Part shown: positions 27,193 to 36,856 of the stretch, one piece after another
How positions within the stretch are numbered: position 1 is the first letter of the stretch
How the letters are laid out: each line of letters begins with the position of its first letter
Assembly (NCBI GenBank): GCA_902566635.1
Contig: CACFJP010000001.1
Span: forward strand, 1-64,000
Length of the DNA: 64,000 nt
Source of the DNA: an uncultured Bacteroidota bacterium
Lineage (GTDB): Bacteria; Bacteroidota; Bacteroidia; Flavobacteriales; Flavobacteriaceae
Direction of reading: 5' to 3'
Made by a program: the position numbers and the translations under genes
The notes under the pieces: model-generated
What the model saw: only the letters and a program-made list of their open reading frames with translations
Databases searched by the model: none
Told to the model about the DNA's origin: nothing

Positions 27193-27877
27193 AGAGGTTT
27201 TTTTCAAATGTTTCTATCGTAATTGAATCGGAAAGATTATGGTTGCCTATGGCTGTACGGCAAAGGCTTTTGAGATAGCCACCAACTCCAAGAGCTCGCC
27301 CAAAGTCATGAGCGATTGATCGAATATATGTGCCTTTGCCACAATGAATTTGAAAGGCTACATTAGGAAGATTAATGTTGGTGATTTCAAAGTCATAAAC
27401 AATCACCTCTCGGCTTTTAATTTCAACTTGTTCACCAGTTCTTGCGTGTTCGTAGAGTCGTTTACCCTTGCGCTTGATCGCAGAAAATAGGGGTGGTTTT
27501 TGTTGGATGTTTCCAATAAATCGTCTTGTGGCATGCTTTATATCCTCTTCAGTCAACTTTGTGGGGTCAGACTGAGGAACGACTTCTGTCTCGAGATCAT
27601 AGGAAGGAGTAGTTGCACCAAGACAAATCGTGCCAGTATAGGTCTTATCAGTCGCTATTAGATCTTGAATTTGCTTGGTTTGTTTTCCTGTACAAATAAG
27701 CAATAGCCCAGTCGCCAAAGGATCTAAAGTGCCTGCATGACCCACCTTTATTTTTTTAATATTAAATCGTTTTCGCAGAAGCCAATGGATTTTATTGACC
27801 ACCTGAAAGGATGTCCATTCCAAGGGTTTGTTGACAAGTAGGACTTGTCCATTTTGAAAATCATTTAGTCGATACAT
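27179..27877 (-). CDS. truB: tRNA pseudouridine(55) synthase
   Basis: Makes pseudouridine 55 in the T-loop of tRNAs. The 232-residue product has the catalytic motif KVGHAGTLDPLATGLLL with the conserved Asp, plus DKTYTGTICLGATTPSYD and CGKGTYIRSIAHDFG. It is shorter than the enterobacterial enzyme and lacks a C-terminal PUA domain, as is usual in this phylum. The ATG overlaps the uppP stop (TGATG). Confidence 0.96.
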   Translation of the reverse strand: MYRLNDFQNGQVLLVNKPLEWTSFQVVNKIHWLLRKRFNIKKIKVGHAGTLDPLATGLLLICTGKQTKQIQDLIATDKTYTGTICLGATTPSYDLETEVVPQSDPTKLTEEDIKHATRRFIGNIQQKPPLFSAIKRKGKRLYEHARTGEQVEIKSREVIVYDFEITNINLPNVAFQIHCGKGTYIRSIAHDFGRALGVGGYLKSLCRTAIGNHNLSDSITIETFEKNLYASS

Positions 27878-28668
27878 CACAGTTGAGAAGTCACAATTGC
27901 AATGCTTCCAACAGCTGCGCAGTAGTAGGCAAAATAGCGCAACTTAGATCGCTTGACTAGCGAAACCATCCACTGACAAGCAAGATACCCACTGACAAAG
28001 GCAGCAATAAATCCAGCGATCACTGGTCCTAGAGAGAGGCTTTCTTGCGCAAGTCCACCATCCAAAACCTTTTTCACCATACTCCCTAAAATAAGCGGAA
28101 CAACCATCAGGAATGAAAACCGAGCAGCTTTGTCTCTAGCAACACCCAAGAGCAAGCTCGTGGCAATGGTCGCACCACTTCTCGAAACACCAGGAAGAAT
28201 TGCAAAGGCCTGTGCAACGCCAATCCACCAAGCTTTGGAAAGGGATATTTTTTTCAGATTTTCTGATGGTTTATCTACGATATAAAGAAGTGCTGCAGTC
28301 ACCCATAGCATCAGTCCCACAAGGAGAATATTTCCAAAAAAATAGCTTCCAATTGCCTCTTCAAAAAAAAAACCAACCAAGGCAGCTGGGATCATTGATA
28401 GAATGATTTGAAGACTGAATTGAGTTGATTTGTTATTGGAAAATCGAAACAAATCACGAATGATTTCCCAAACGTCTTCACGAAAAACAACTAGTGTTGC
28501 AAGCGCTGTTGCGCCATGGACAACAATAGTGAAAATCAAATTTTTGTCTGTCTTGTTTTGATTTCCAAACAGGGCTTGTGCTAGCTCTAAATGACCACTT
28601 GACGAGACAGGTAAAAATTCGGTAAGCCCTTGAATAATACCTAAAATTATGGCTTCGATTACAGACAT
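27877..28668 (-). CDS. uppP: Undecaprenyl-diphosphate phosphatase
   Basis: Membrane enzyme recycling the lipid carrier for peptidoglycan and O-antigen synthesis. In 263 residues it has the two active-site blocks QGLTEFLPVSSSGHL and LPGVSRSGATIATSLLLG and eight hydrophobic segments. Second last position of the ftsX-DUF3098-uppP-truB-tag run; tightly spaced to both neighbours. Confidence 0.97.
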   Translation of the reverse strand: MSVIEAIILGIIQGLTEFLPVSSSGHLELAQALFGNQNKTDKNLIFTIVVHGATALATLVVFREDVWEIIRDLFRFSNNKSTQFSLQIILSMIPAALVGFFFEEAIGSYFFGNILLVGLMLWVTAALLYIVDKPSENLKKISLSKAWWIGVAQAFAILPGVSRSGATIATSLLLGVARDKAARFSFLMVVPLILGSMVKKVLDGGLAQESLSLGPVIAGFIAAFVSGYLACQWMVSLVKRSKLRYFAYYCAAVGSIAIVTSQL

Positions 28669-28670
28669 AA

Positions 28671-28916
28671 TTAAGAGGGCTTTTTTGTGTTTTTAAAAGA
28701 ACGTAAAATCGCAAAGATTTCGATGCCAAAACCAATGAGGACAAGGGCAGGAGCAAGTCGAATACGCCTAAAATTAAAGATGTCAGGATTGAACACATCA
28801 GGGTCTTTGCTACCACCTCCAATCATGAGAATAAATCCTAAAACAATGACCCCCAAGCCAATGATCATGAGCCTATAGTTTTTTTTCGAAAAAATAAATT
28901 CTTTTTTGTTTTTCAT
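28671..28916 (-). CDS. DUF3098 small membrane protein
   Basis: An 81-residue protein with two hydrophobic segments (YRLMIIGLGVIVLGFILMIGG; LAPALVLIGFGIEIFAIL) separated by a short charged loop containing FNPDIFNFRR. The family occurs between ftsX and uppP in many Bacteroidota; no function is known. It starts at ATG 28916 overlapping the ftsX stop. Confidence 0.88.
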   Translation of the reverse strand: MKNKKEFIFSKKNYRLMIIGLGVIVLGFILMIGGGSKDPDVFNPDIFNFRRIRLAPALVLIGFGIEIFAILRSFKNTKKPS

Positions 28917-29791
28917 CAATACAAAGATTGGGTTTTTAGATTTAAATAACGTTGTGTTGCCAAACGAGCACTAATCGAACTGATGAACATGGACAATAAA
29001 AATACACCCGAAAAACTCATCAGTAATGTTTGTTGATCCATCAACATATCGATACCAGGAAGGTAGGTTTGCAAGTTGAGTACCAATGCCCAAACGCCCA
29101 CACAAGAAATGAAGGCGCTGATGATCCCCAACACCAAATAGGTTCGAATAAAAGGCCCCCTTATAAAACGTTTCCGAGCACCAACTAGTTGCATGGTTTT
29201 AATAATCATTCGTTTGGCATAAATCGATAAGCGAATGGAGTTGTGAATGAGAATAATAGAGAGTACCAAAAAAAACAAACAACACCCCAAAAGAAGTAAA
29301 CGTGCTTTTTCTATGTTTTCGTTGAGTAAGTTGACAAGTGGTCGATCGTAAACAATATCACTCACAAATGTTTTTTCAGCTAAAAAAGCACTGATGCTAT
29401 CTACTCTGTGGGTGGTAACATAGTCACCCTTGAGTCGCAGGTCGATGGCATCTTTAAGAGGGTTGTATCCTAAAAAATCCATAAAATCTTCACCAATATC
29501 TGCGCTGTGTTCTGTGGCTGCTTGTTCCTTTGAAATATATACAACCGACCTGCTAAATGGAGCAAGCGTGAGCATTGTTTCCAACTGGTTTACTTCTACT
29601 TTTTTAGCATTATCATCGATAAATATCGTTAGTACAATTTGTTCTTTTACATGTTGAGACACCTGTCGAGCATTGAGTAAAAGTAGGCTCAAAACGCCAA
29701 CGACAAACAAAATCAAACTCACGCTAAATACAATGCCAAAATAGGAACGAACGGCACGTCTTTTTTGATATTGATGTGGTTGTTTTGACAT
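28916..29791 (-). CDS. ftsX: Cell division protein FtsX
   Basis: ABC-transporter-like membrane subunit that with FtsE activates cell wall hydrolysis at the septum. The 291 residues show one N-terminal membrane helix (YFGIVFSVSLILFVVGVL), an extracytoplasmic domain (about 55-170) with the FtsX pattern KEQAATEHSADIGEDF, and three C-terminal helices. ftsE is not adjacent, which is normal for flavobacteria. First gene of the five-gene minus-strand run. Confidence 0.94.
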   Translation of the reverse strand: MSKQPHQYQKRRAVRSYFGIVFSVSLILFVVGVLSLLLLNARQVSQHVKEQIVLTIFIDDNAKKVEVNQLETMLTLAPFSRSVVYISKEQAATEHSADIGEDFMDFLGYNPLKDAIDLRLKGDYVTTHRVDSISAFLAEKTFVSDIVYDRPLVNLLNENIEKARLLLLGCCLFFLVLSIILIHNSIRLSIYAKRMIIKTMQLVGARKRFIRGPFIRTYLVLGIISAFISCVGVWALVLNLQTYLPGIDMLMDQQTLLMSFSGVFLLSMFISSISARLATQRYLNLKTQSLY

Positions 29792-29862
29792 TAGGGCTTA
29801 AAATTACAAAAACGTATGGATAGTCGAATGATCGTTTGTGCGTTTTCGTCTTATAATTTTGG

Positions 29863-29870
29863 TATTTTTG
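29863..29870 (+). promoter_or_regulatory. Promoter -7 for leuS
   Basis: TATTTTTG matches TAnnTTTG 17 bases before the leuS ATG; a TTG at 29836-29838 lies 24 bases upstream, slightly wider than usual. Confidence 0.55.
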
Positions 29871-29887
29871 CCTAACAAATCCAGACA

Positions 29888-32704
29888 ATGGCATATCCAT
29901 TTAAATCGATTGAAAAAAAGTGGCAATCCTATTGGGCATCCAACCACACCTTTTCCGCAAAGTTTCCATCCGATAAACCAAAGTATTATGTGATGGATAT
30001 GTTTCCTTACCCCTCAGGTGCAGGGCTGCACGTGGGTCACCCTTTGGGCTATATTGTCAGTGATGTTGTTGCTCGGTACAAAAGGCATAAGGGTTATAAT
30101 GTCTTACACCCTCAGGGTTATGATTCTTTTGGGCTACCAGCCGAACAGTATGCGATCCAAACTGGACAGCACCCTGCAAAGACGACCGAAACAAACATCA
30201 ATCGCTATAGAGAACAGCTCGATCGATTGGGGTTTTCTTTTGACTGGGGTCGGGAGTTTCGCACCTCAGACCCTTCCTATTATCGCTGGACACAGTGGAT
30301 TTTTATGCAGCTTTTTAATGCTTGGTATGATACCAAAAAAGATCAAGCCAGACCAATTGATGAGCTCATCAATCACCTCGCTGCGCATGGTACCGAAAAC
30401 CTTTCAGCGCATTGCGACGAAAACACCAATTCACTCACTGCTGATCAATGGTCACCCATGTCAGAAGAAGAACAACAAGCCTATCTACTGCATTATCGCA
30501 TGACCTATTTGGCAGAATCTGAAGTCAATTGGTGTCCACAGCTGGGGACAGTACTTGCCAATGATGAGGTTGTCAATGGTGTTTCTGAACGAGGAGGCTA
30601 TCCTGTCGAACAAAAAAAAATGAAGCAATGGATGATGAGAATATCATCTTACGCCGAACGTTTACTCAATGGCTTATACACCATTGACTGGCCCGAGCCA
30701 CTTAAGGAAATGCAACGCAACTGGATCGGTCGTTCTGTTGGCGCAACGGTTCGTTTTACAGTCGACAATCACGATGCGGAAATTGAAGTCTTTACCACAC
30801 GTCCTGACACCTTATATGGGGTAACCTTTATGACTTTAGCACCCGAACACGATTTGGTAAATCGCATCACCACTTCTGATCACAAAGCTGAAGTCGATCG
30901 CTATGTCAAACAAAGCGCTAATCGATCGGAAAGAGATCGAATGTCGGATGTCAAGAACATCACAGGTGTTTTTACAGGGAGCTATGCTATTCATCCCCTG
31001 AGTGGAAAAAAAGTACCCATTTGGATTGGAGACTATGTTCTTGCTGGCTATGGTACTGGTGCTGTCATGTCAGTGCCATGTGGAGATCAGCGAGACTTTG
31101 AATTTGCCAAGCATTTCGACATTCCCATCACAAATATATTCGAGGGGGTAGAAATCACTGATGCTGCGCATACTGAAAAAGGTGAAACGCGCATTACAAA
31201 CTCTGATTTTCTAAATGGACTCAATGTTTCACAGGCTACCCAAGCAGCAGTCAAACACCTTGAGAAGATAGGCTCTGGCACTGCCAAAATCCAATACCGT
31301 TTGAGGGATGCTGTTTTTAGTCGTCAGCGTTATTGGGGTGAACCAATACCAATTTATTTCAAAAATGGGATTCCACATTTACTTCCAGAACATTGTTTGC
31401 CGCTTGCCCTCCCAGAGGTTGAAAAATATCTACCCACACCAACGGGTGCACCCCCACTTGGGAATGCAGTTGATTGGGCTTGGAGTGAAACCAAAGAGAA
31501 AGTTGTTCCTGTTTGTTTGATCGATGAAAAAAATGTCTTCCCTTTAGAGCTCAATACCATGCCTGGATGGGCGGGGAGCTCGTGGTATTTCAATCGCTAC
31601 ACAGATGCAAACAATCAAAATGCTTTTGCCGATAGAGACAAACTCGATTATTGGGGTAAGGTTGATTTGTATGTGGGTGGAAGTGAACATGCAACGGGAC
31701 ATTTACTGTATTCACGCTTTTGGCAAAAAGTTCTTTTTGATTTGGGTTATGTACCAATGGATGAATACGCTCAAAAACTGATCAATCAAGGGATGATTTT
31801 GGGAGAGAGTGCTTTTATCTACCGAAAAACGGGGGCGCAAACTTACCTGTCTGCTGGATTGATTGAAGGACAGACTGTAGAGCCCATTCACGTTGATGTA
31901 ACCTACGTTGATACCAGTAATGTGGTTGCACACGATCGACTCCATGAATGGCGTCCTGAGTTTGCTCAAGCAACATTTGAATTGGAAGAAGGGCAATTGA
32001 TTGCCAAAAGAGAAATCGAAAAAATGTCAAAATCCAAGTACAATGTTGTCAACCCAGATGATATCTGTGAACAGTATGGTGCAGATACCCTTAGGATGTA
32101 TGAACTCTTTCTAGGTCCAATCGAACAAGCCAAACCTTGGAACACAGCTGGTATTTCTGGAGTATCGGGGTTTTTGAACAAATTTTGGAGACTGTTTCAT
32201 AACGATCAGCAGTTTGTCGTTTCTGATGAGCAGCCATCACCTGCCATGTTGAAATCACTTCATGCAACAATCGAAAAAGTAACGAACGATATCGAACAGT
32301 TTTCACTCAATACAGCAGTGAGTGCCTTTATGATATGTGTAAATGAACTCACTTCTGCCAAGTGCAACCACAGGGGCATCTTGCAGCCACTGACTCTATT
32401 ACTCGCTCCATTTGCACCACATATTTGTGAAGAATTATGGGAAAAACTAGGTCACACACAATCATTGTTCGACCAGCCATACCCCCTTGCCGATGCTTCA
32501 CATTTGAAAGAGACACAAATTACCTACCCGATTAGCTTTAATGGCAAAATGCGCTTTACAATTGCCCTCGATGCAGAGGCATCAAAGGTGGACATTGAAA
32601 AAGCTGCACTTGCCGACGAGCGTACAGCGCAATACATTGATGGGAAAGCCATCAAAAAAGTGATTGTTGTACCAAAGAAAATCGTGAATATTGTTATTAG
32701 ATGA
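29888..32704 (+). CDS. leuS: Leucyl-tRNA synthetase
   Basis: Class I synthetase charging tRNA-Leu. The 938-residue product has the HIGH-equivalent HVGH in PSGAGLHVGHPLGYIV, an editing (CP1) domain with TTRPDTLYGVTF and YGTGAVMSVPCGDQRDFEFA, and the KMSKSKYN loop. A lineage-type insertion rich in acidic residues (about 155-195) lies near the zinc/connective region. Divergent from ftsX; its stop overlaps the SemiSWEET ATG. Confidence 0.98.
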   Translation: MAYPFKSIEKKWQSYWASNHTFSAKFPSDKPKYYVMDMFPYPSGAGLHVGHPLGYIVSDVVARYKRHKGYNVLHPQGYDSFGLPAEQYAIQTGQHPAKTTETNINRYREQLDRLGFSFDWGREFRTSDPSYYRWTQWIFMQLFNAWYDTKKDQARPIDELINHLAAHGTENLSAHCDENTNSLTADQWSPMSEEEQQAYLLHYRMTYLAESEVNWCPQLGTVLANDEVVNGVSERGGYPVEQKKMKQWMMRISSYAERLLNGLYTIDWPEPLKEMQRNWIGRSVGATVRFTVDNHDAEIEVFTTRPDTLYGVTFMTLAPEHDLVNRITTSDHKAEVDRYVKQSANRSERDRMSDVKNITGVFTGSYAIHPLSGKKVPIWIGDYVLAGYGTGAVMSVPCGDQRDFEFAKHFDIPITNIFEGVEITDAAHTEKGETRITNSDFLNGLNVSQATQAAVKHLEKIGSGTAKIQYRLRDAVFSRQRYWGEPIPIYFKNGIPHLLPEHCLPLALPEVEKYLPTPTGAPPLGNAVDWAWSETKEKVVPVCLIDEKNVFPLELNTMPGWAGSSWYFNRYTDANNQNAFADRDKLDYWGKVDLYVGGSEHATGHLLYSRFWQKVLFDLGYVPMDEYAQKLINQGMILGESAFIYRKTGAQTYLSAGLIEGQTVEPIHVDVTYVDTSNVVAHDRLHEWRPEFAQATFELEEGQLIAKREIEKMSKSKYNVVNPDDICEQYGADTLRMYELFLGPIEQAKPWNTAGISGVSGFLNKFWRLFHNDQQFVVSDEQPSPAMLKSLHATIEKVTNDIEQFSLNTAVSAFMICVNELTSAKCNHRGILQPLTLLLAPFAPHICEELWEKLGHTQSLFDQPYPLADASHLKETQITYPISFNGKMRFTIALDAEASKVDIEKAALADERTAQYIDGKAIKKVIVVPKKIVNIVIR

Positions 32705-32961
32705 TCGATCAAAACGAACTTATAGGATTTATTGCAGCTGTTTGTACAACCTTTGCATTTTTACCCCAAGTCATTAAGGTTTGGAAGACCAAACAGACTA
32801 AGGATTTGTCATTGCGAATGTATACTGTCATGTTTATTGGCATATGCCTTTGGTTTGTTTATGGGTTGAGAATCAACAGTTTGTCGATTATTCTTGCCAA
32901 CATCGTTACAGGTTTTTTAGTTTTTACAATTTTGGTATATATTTTTAAGAACAAAGAATAA
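32701..32961 (+). CDS. SemiSWEET/PQ-loop sugar transporter
   Basis: An 86-residue membrane protein with three hydrophobic helices and a single PQ-loop repeat (GFIAAVCTTFAFLPQVIKVW, then KDLSLRMYTVMFIG). SemiSWEETs act as dimers moving sugars across the inner membrane. The ATG overlaps the leuS stop (ATGA), so it is translationally coupled to leuS; the reason for that pairing is not obvious. Confidence 0.92.
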   Translation: MIDQNELIGFIAAVCTTFAFLPQVIKVWKTKQTKDLSLRMYTVMFIGICLWFVYGLRINSLSIILANIVTGFLVFTILVYIFKNKE

Positions 32962-33047
32962 GTATTGCTGACAATTAAAATACCTAATGTCGTTCTGACA
33001 GCCTGACTTTATTTGGCAGCATTTTTGTAGTATATTTAAAAAAAATT

Positions 33048-33752
33048 ATGGGCTATTATTATGGTATTGGAGGAGAATATTACTTACTTCTCTTCATTTT
33101 TGCTGGTCTGAGCATGTTTGTGAGCAGCCGACTAAAATCAAAATTTAAAACCTATTCAAAACTGCAATTGCGCAATGGCATGTCTGGTGCAGAGATAGCA
33201 GAAAAAATGCTTTCCGATCATGGCATCAGGGATGTGAAAGTGGTGTCTGTTAAAGGAAGTTTGACCGACCACTACAACCCCATGAAAAAAACAGTCAACC
33301 TCAGTGAGAGTGTTTACAATGAGCGCAATGCTGCTGCCGCTGCAGTCGCAGCACACGAATGTGGTCATGCTGTGCAACATGCCCAAGGTTATGAATGGCT
33401 CAAAATGCGATCGCTATTGGTACCAGTGGTGAGTATTTCCTCCAACCTATCCATGTGGGTCATCATTATTGGTCTAGGTATGTTTGGGGGCACTCAAAAT
33501 TACACGATTGCCAGCATAGGTGTTGCCATGTTTGCTTTGGGAACATTATTTAGCTTTATCACACTTCCTGTAGAATATGATGCCAGTAATCGCGCTTTGG
33601 CTTGGCTCAGACGAAAAAACATGGTTAGTCAACAAGAGCTTGTTGCCTCCAAAGACGCACTCAAGTGGGCAGCCCGAACCTATGTTGTTGCAGCGATTGG
33701 CTCATTGGCAACACTCATTTATTTAGCATTGCGTGTCAATCAGCGTCGTTAG
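33048..33752 (+). CDS. YugP-type zinc membrane metallopeptidase
   Basis: A 234-residue integral membrane protein of the neutral zinc metallopeptidase family 2. It has the HExxH motif in AVAAHECGHAVQHAQGY, a following Glu-containing LPVEYDASNRALAWL, and hydrophobic helices at the N-terminus, after the active site and at the C-terminus. Physiological substrates are unknown. Own transcript likely; convergent with the Lrp pseudogene. Confidence 0.92.
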   Translation: MGYYYGIGGEYYLLLFIFAGLSMFVSSRLKSKFKTYSKLQLRNGMSGAEIAEKMLSDHGIRDVKVVSVKGSLTDHYNPMKKTVNLSESVYNERNAAAAAVAAHECGHAVQHAQGYEWLKMRSLLVPVVSISSNLSMWVIIIGLGMFGGTQNYTIASIGVAMFALGTLFSFITLPVEYDASNRALAWLRRKNMVSQQELVASKDALKWAARTYVVAAIGSLATLIYLALRVNQRR

Positions 33753-33758
33753 TTAGAC

Positions 33759-34229
33759 TTAATCAGTTGGAATTTGCCGGTTTATTAGTTGTTTGAGACA
33801 GATGTAGGTTTCTGTTCGTAAAACCCCTGTTAAATTTTGAATTTTGCCACTCAACAGACTCGACAAATGATTATTGTCTTTGCAGTTCAGCTGAATCAAC
33901 AAACTCCAATCTCCAGTTGTATAGTAACATGAGGTGACTTCTGGTATTTCTTCCAACATCGCTACAGCACCGGGATGATGGGTGGCTTTGTCGAGAAAAA
34001 TCCCAACAAAAGCTTGGGTTTTATAACCTAACTTCTCTTGATTGTTTTGATATAGCTTCCAGAAATGATTCCTACTTCTTCCATTTTGCGTACTGGCTGG
34101 TGTACATATGCGCTAGAGGCGACAATGTTTCTTGCGATTTCTAAAATGGGTTTACGTGCATTTTCAGCGAGATGGTCTAAAATTTGTGTCGATAGCATCC
34201 AGCAATAAATCATGATTGATTATCTTCAT
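33759..34229 (-). pseudogene. Frameshifted Lrp/AsnC family transcriptional regulator
   Basis: Three reading-frame segments on the minus strand add up to one roughly 155-residue Lrp/AsnC protein. Segment one from ATG 34229 reads MKIINHDLLLDAIDT; after a shift near 34171 the next frame gives QILDHLAENARKPILEIARN through EEVGIISGSYIKT; after a second shift near 34041-34047 the third frame gives QEKLGYKTQAFVGIFLDKAT through the ligand-binding domain to INRQIPTD. In the recognition helix the usual HQRV is HQPV, a helix-breaking change that argues for decay rather than sequencing error. No intact copy is in the window. Confidence 0.85.
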
Positions 34230-34365
34230 AACTAAAATTTGAGGTTAATTAAATATACAAATTTTCAACTGTAAGAGCCCGAAACGCAAATATTTTATAA
34301 TAAATATGTTCATTTTATATAATTATTTATGGTAAAAAGAAAGGAACTCAAAAAAATTTGATGCC

Positions 34366-35589
34366 TTATGCGTTTATTGAGAGTAACTTTATTATCCTTT
34401 CTGTTGCTCCTGCTTTTGATCTGATGTAGCTGAGATTCACAGTCCCTTTTTCACCTCTTTCGGATGGGTTTTGCATGAGGTTATTTAGATGTTTTGCAGC
34501 ATCTGTTTTTGTAGAGATTGAAATCACTCCACCTTTTTTGATAAGATCAACTGCTTCAGGAAATTGATGATAGTTTTTTCCAATCACAATCGGAAGCCCA
34601 CTGGCTGCGGGCTCGAGTATGTTGTGCAACCCAGAACCACCCATTGCACCACCCACATAAGCGATGTGACCATACTGATAGCATGACGATAGTAAACCAA
34701 TGGTATCGAGGACAAGAACAGGTATTTGTGATAGATTGTGTTTCTCACGTGTTGTGTATAGCTGAGCAGTGGAGGGGAGTTGTTCCATCAACTTCAAAAG
34801 CTGTTGTTTGTTTATTTCGTGAGGTGCAATAAGCCAGCACCATCCTTTGGGTGTATGATCAATCGCCTCTTTCAATACATCGATGTCTTGCGACCAAGTA
34901 CTCCCAGCGACGATACATTTTCGATCCCCCACAAATGTTTTCATAAAGGAGAGGTCTTGTTTTTGCTGCTGCACACGATCAAAACGAGTATCCCCAGAAA
35001 CAGTGGTTTGGGTAATGCCAATCTTGTGTAGGAGTTGTTGAGATTTTACATCTTGCACAAAAATATGAGTAAATCCTCTCAAGATTTTACGAAACCATCC
35101 ACCCCAGGGTTTAAAAAATACTTGATGAGATTGAAAAAGCCCAACAATCAGGTAAGTTGGCACTTGTTGTTTGTGAAGTTCTCTGAGCAAATTTGGCCAA
35201 AACTCATATTTTATAAAAAGAACTTTCGCTGGCTGTAAGTGATTTATAAATCGCCTTATGTCCGAACGATTATCCCAAGGCAAATATGTCGTTAGATCGG
35301 CAACTTGATGTGATTTTTTAACGTGATAACCAGAAGGAGAAAAAAATGTGACGAGATAAAAGCTGTCAGGGTCTTCTGACTGTAGGGATTTTAGAACGGG
35401 TAGCCCTTGTTCATACTCCCCAAGCGATGCGCAGTGCATCCAGATAACTGATTTGTAGTTTGGAATTTTTTTAATGTCATTCCAAATGTGTTTTCTCCCC
35501 TCAACAAACTGTTTTTTTTTACCCGAAAGAGGGATAAAAGTTAATAGCCCACGAACCAACCGAACCACAAAAGAATACAACAGTTGCAT
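34366..35589 (-). CDS. waaA: 3-deoxy-D-manno-octulosonic-acid (Kdo) transferase
   Basis: Inner-membrane-associated GT30 glycosyltransferase that adds Kdo to lipid A precursor in lipopolysaccharide synthesis. The 407-residue product has an N-terminal anchor (LLYSFVVRLVRGLLTFIP), the acceptor-site Glu in WMHCASLGEYEQG, FIKYEFWPNLL, VAGSTWSQD and the donor-site GGSGLHNILEPAASGLPIVIG. ATG 35589 preferred over TTG 35595. Divergent from the DegT aminotransferase gene, a frequent flavobacterial pairing. Confidence 0.95.
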   Translation of the reverse strand: MQLLYSFVVRLVRGLLTFIPLSGKKKQFVEGRKHIWNDIKKIPNYKSVIWMHCASLGEYEQGLPVLKSLQSEDPDSFYLVTFFSPSGYHVKKSHQVADLTTYLPWDNRSDIRRFINHLQPAKVLFIKYEFWPNLLRELHKQQVPTYLIVGLFQSHQVFFKPWGGWFRKILRGFTHIFVQDVKSQQLLHKIGITQTTVSGDTRFDRVQQQKQDLSFMKTFVGDRKCIVAGSTWSQDIDVLKEAIDHTPKGWCWLIAPHEINKQQLLKLMEQLPSTAQLYTTREKHNLSQIPVLVLDTIGLLSSCYQYGHIAYVGGAMGGSGLHNILEPAASGLPIVIGKNYHQFPEAVDLIKKGGVISISTKTDAAKHLNNLMQNPSERGEKGTVNLSYIRSKAGATERIIKLLSINA

Positions 35590-35628
35590 ACACAAAGATA
35601 ATGCTTTCCCAAGAGGCGATTGTTTTTG

Positions 35629-35636
35629 TAAATTTG
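35629..35636 (+). promoter_or_regulatory. Promoter -7 for the DegT aminotransferase gene
   Basis: TAAATTTG matches TAnnTTTG 13 bases before ATG 35649; a transcript from here excludes the longer frame that begins at 35601. Confidence 0.55.
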
Positions 35637-35648
35637 CATCATCAAAAA

Positions 35649-36788
35649 ATGGCTATGCGTAAAATACAAATGGTTGACTTGCAATCGCAATATGCTTTTA
35701 TTCGCAAGAAAGTAGAAGCAGGAATGCAAGAAGTGCTCTCGAACGCACAGTTTATCAATGGACCTGCTGTCAAGTCATTCCAATCCAATTTGGAGGCATA
35801 CCTAGGCGTCAAGCATGTGATTCCTTGTGCCAATGGAACAGACGCTTTACAGGTGGCAATGATGAGTCTTGGGTTGCAGCCAGGAGACGAAGTCATTACA
35901 GCAGATTTTACCTTTGCTGCGACAGTAGAGGTGATCGCCTTGTTGGGGCTTACGCCTGTTCTTGTTGATGTTGATCCAGTTTCTTTTAACATTTCTCCCC
36001 AAGCGATAGAAAAAGCAATCACTCTCAAAACCAAAGCAATTGTACCTGTTCATCTTTTTGGTCAGGTAGCAGACATGGATGCCATCATGGCAATTGCCAA
36101 AAAGCACAACTTGTATGTCATTGAAGACAATGCGCAAGGCATAGGAGCAACCCATACTGATACAGAGGGAAATAAAATTAAAACAGGAGGAATTGGCCAC
36201 GTGGGTTCGACTTCCTTTTTCCCCTCGAAAAACCTTGGCTGCTATGGTGATGGTGGTGCAATTTTTACGAATGATGATAAGCTTTCACACAGCCTCAGAG
36301 GCATTGTCAATCATGGTATGTATGAGCGCTATCATCATGATGTAGTTGGTGTCAATTCTCGTTTGGACAGCTTACAAGCTGTTGTATTGGATGAAAAACT
36401 CAAATTGCTCGATTATTACAATGAAAGAAGGAAATGGGCAGCCATTCGCTACACACAATTGTTTGATGGGCATGACAACATCATTACCCCAAAGGTTGTT
36501 CGTGATTGTCAATCGCATGTGTTTCATCAATATACCTTGCGTTTGATTGGTGTAAATCGTGATGAACTCGTCAAGCATCTTCAACAGAAAGGTATTCCAT
36601 GTGGTGTATATTATCCGATTCCTCTTCATGCGCAAAAAGCGTATCGAAGTGATCGATATAAGGAGGATGATTTTATAGTCACCAATCAATTGGTGAAAGA
36701 AGTGATTTCATTACCGATGCACTCAGAGCTTGAAGATGAACAAATAAAATCGATTGGACAAGCAGTCCTTGCATTTTTAAACCAATAA
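35649..36788 (+). CDS. DegT/DnrJ/EryC1 family aminotransferase
   Basis: PLP-dependent enzyme that usually aminates keto-sugar nucleotides for surface polysaccharides. The 379-residue product shows NGTDALQVAMMSLGLQPGDE, VIEDNAQGIGATH and the PLP lysine in SFFPSKNLGCYGDGGA, then YYPIPLHAQKAY. Next to waaA, it may supply an amino sugar for lipopolysaccharide. Start choice is guided by the promoter; ATG 35655 is the alternative. Confidence 0.93.
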   Translation: MAMRKIQMVDLQSQYAFIRKKVEAGMQEVLSNAQFINGPAVKSFQSNLEAYLGVKHVIPCANGTDALQVAMMSLGLQPGDEVITADFTFAATVEVIALLGLTPVLVDVDPVSFNISPQAIEKAITLKTKAIVPVHLFGQVADMDAIMAIAKKHNLYVIEDNAQGIGATHTDTEGNKIKTGGIGHVGSTSFFPSKNLGCYGDGGAIFTNDDKLSHSLRGIVNHGMYERYHHDVVGVNSRLDSLQAVVLDEKLKLLDYYNERRKWAAIRYTQLFDGHDNIITPKVVRDCQSHVFHQYTLRLIGVNRDELVKHLQQKGIPCGVYYPIPLHAQKAYRSDRYKEDDFIVTNQLVKEVISLPMHSELEDEQIKSIGQAVLAFLNQ

Positions 36789-36856
36789 TCTCAGCCATCA
36801 TTAAGTATTTCTATCACACGAGTTTCGAGTGTGCCTAGGGTTTTGTACTTTGCAAT

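Noticed and set aside
32701-32961. SemiSWEET as a functional partner of LeuRS
   Set aside because: The ATGA overlap shows coupling but no biochemical link between sugar transport and leucyl-tRNA is known; likely operon packing.
34329-34361. Short ORF (10 codons, MVKRKELKKI) upstream of the Lrp pseudogene, possibly a remnant of a divergent gene
   Set aside because: Too short and of low complexity; nothing identifies a parent gene.
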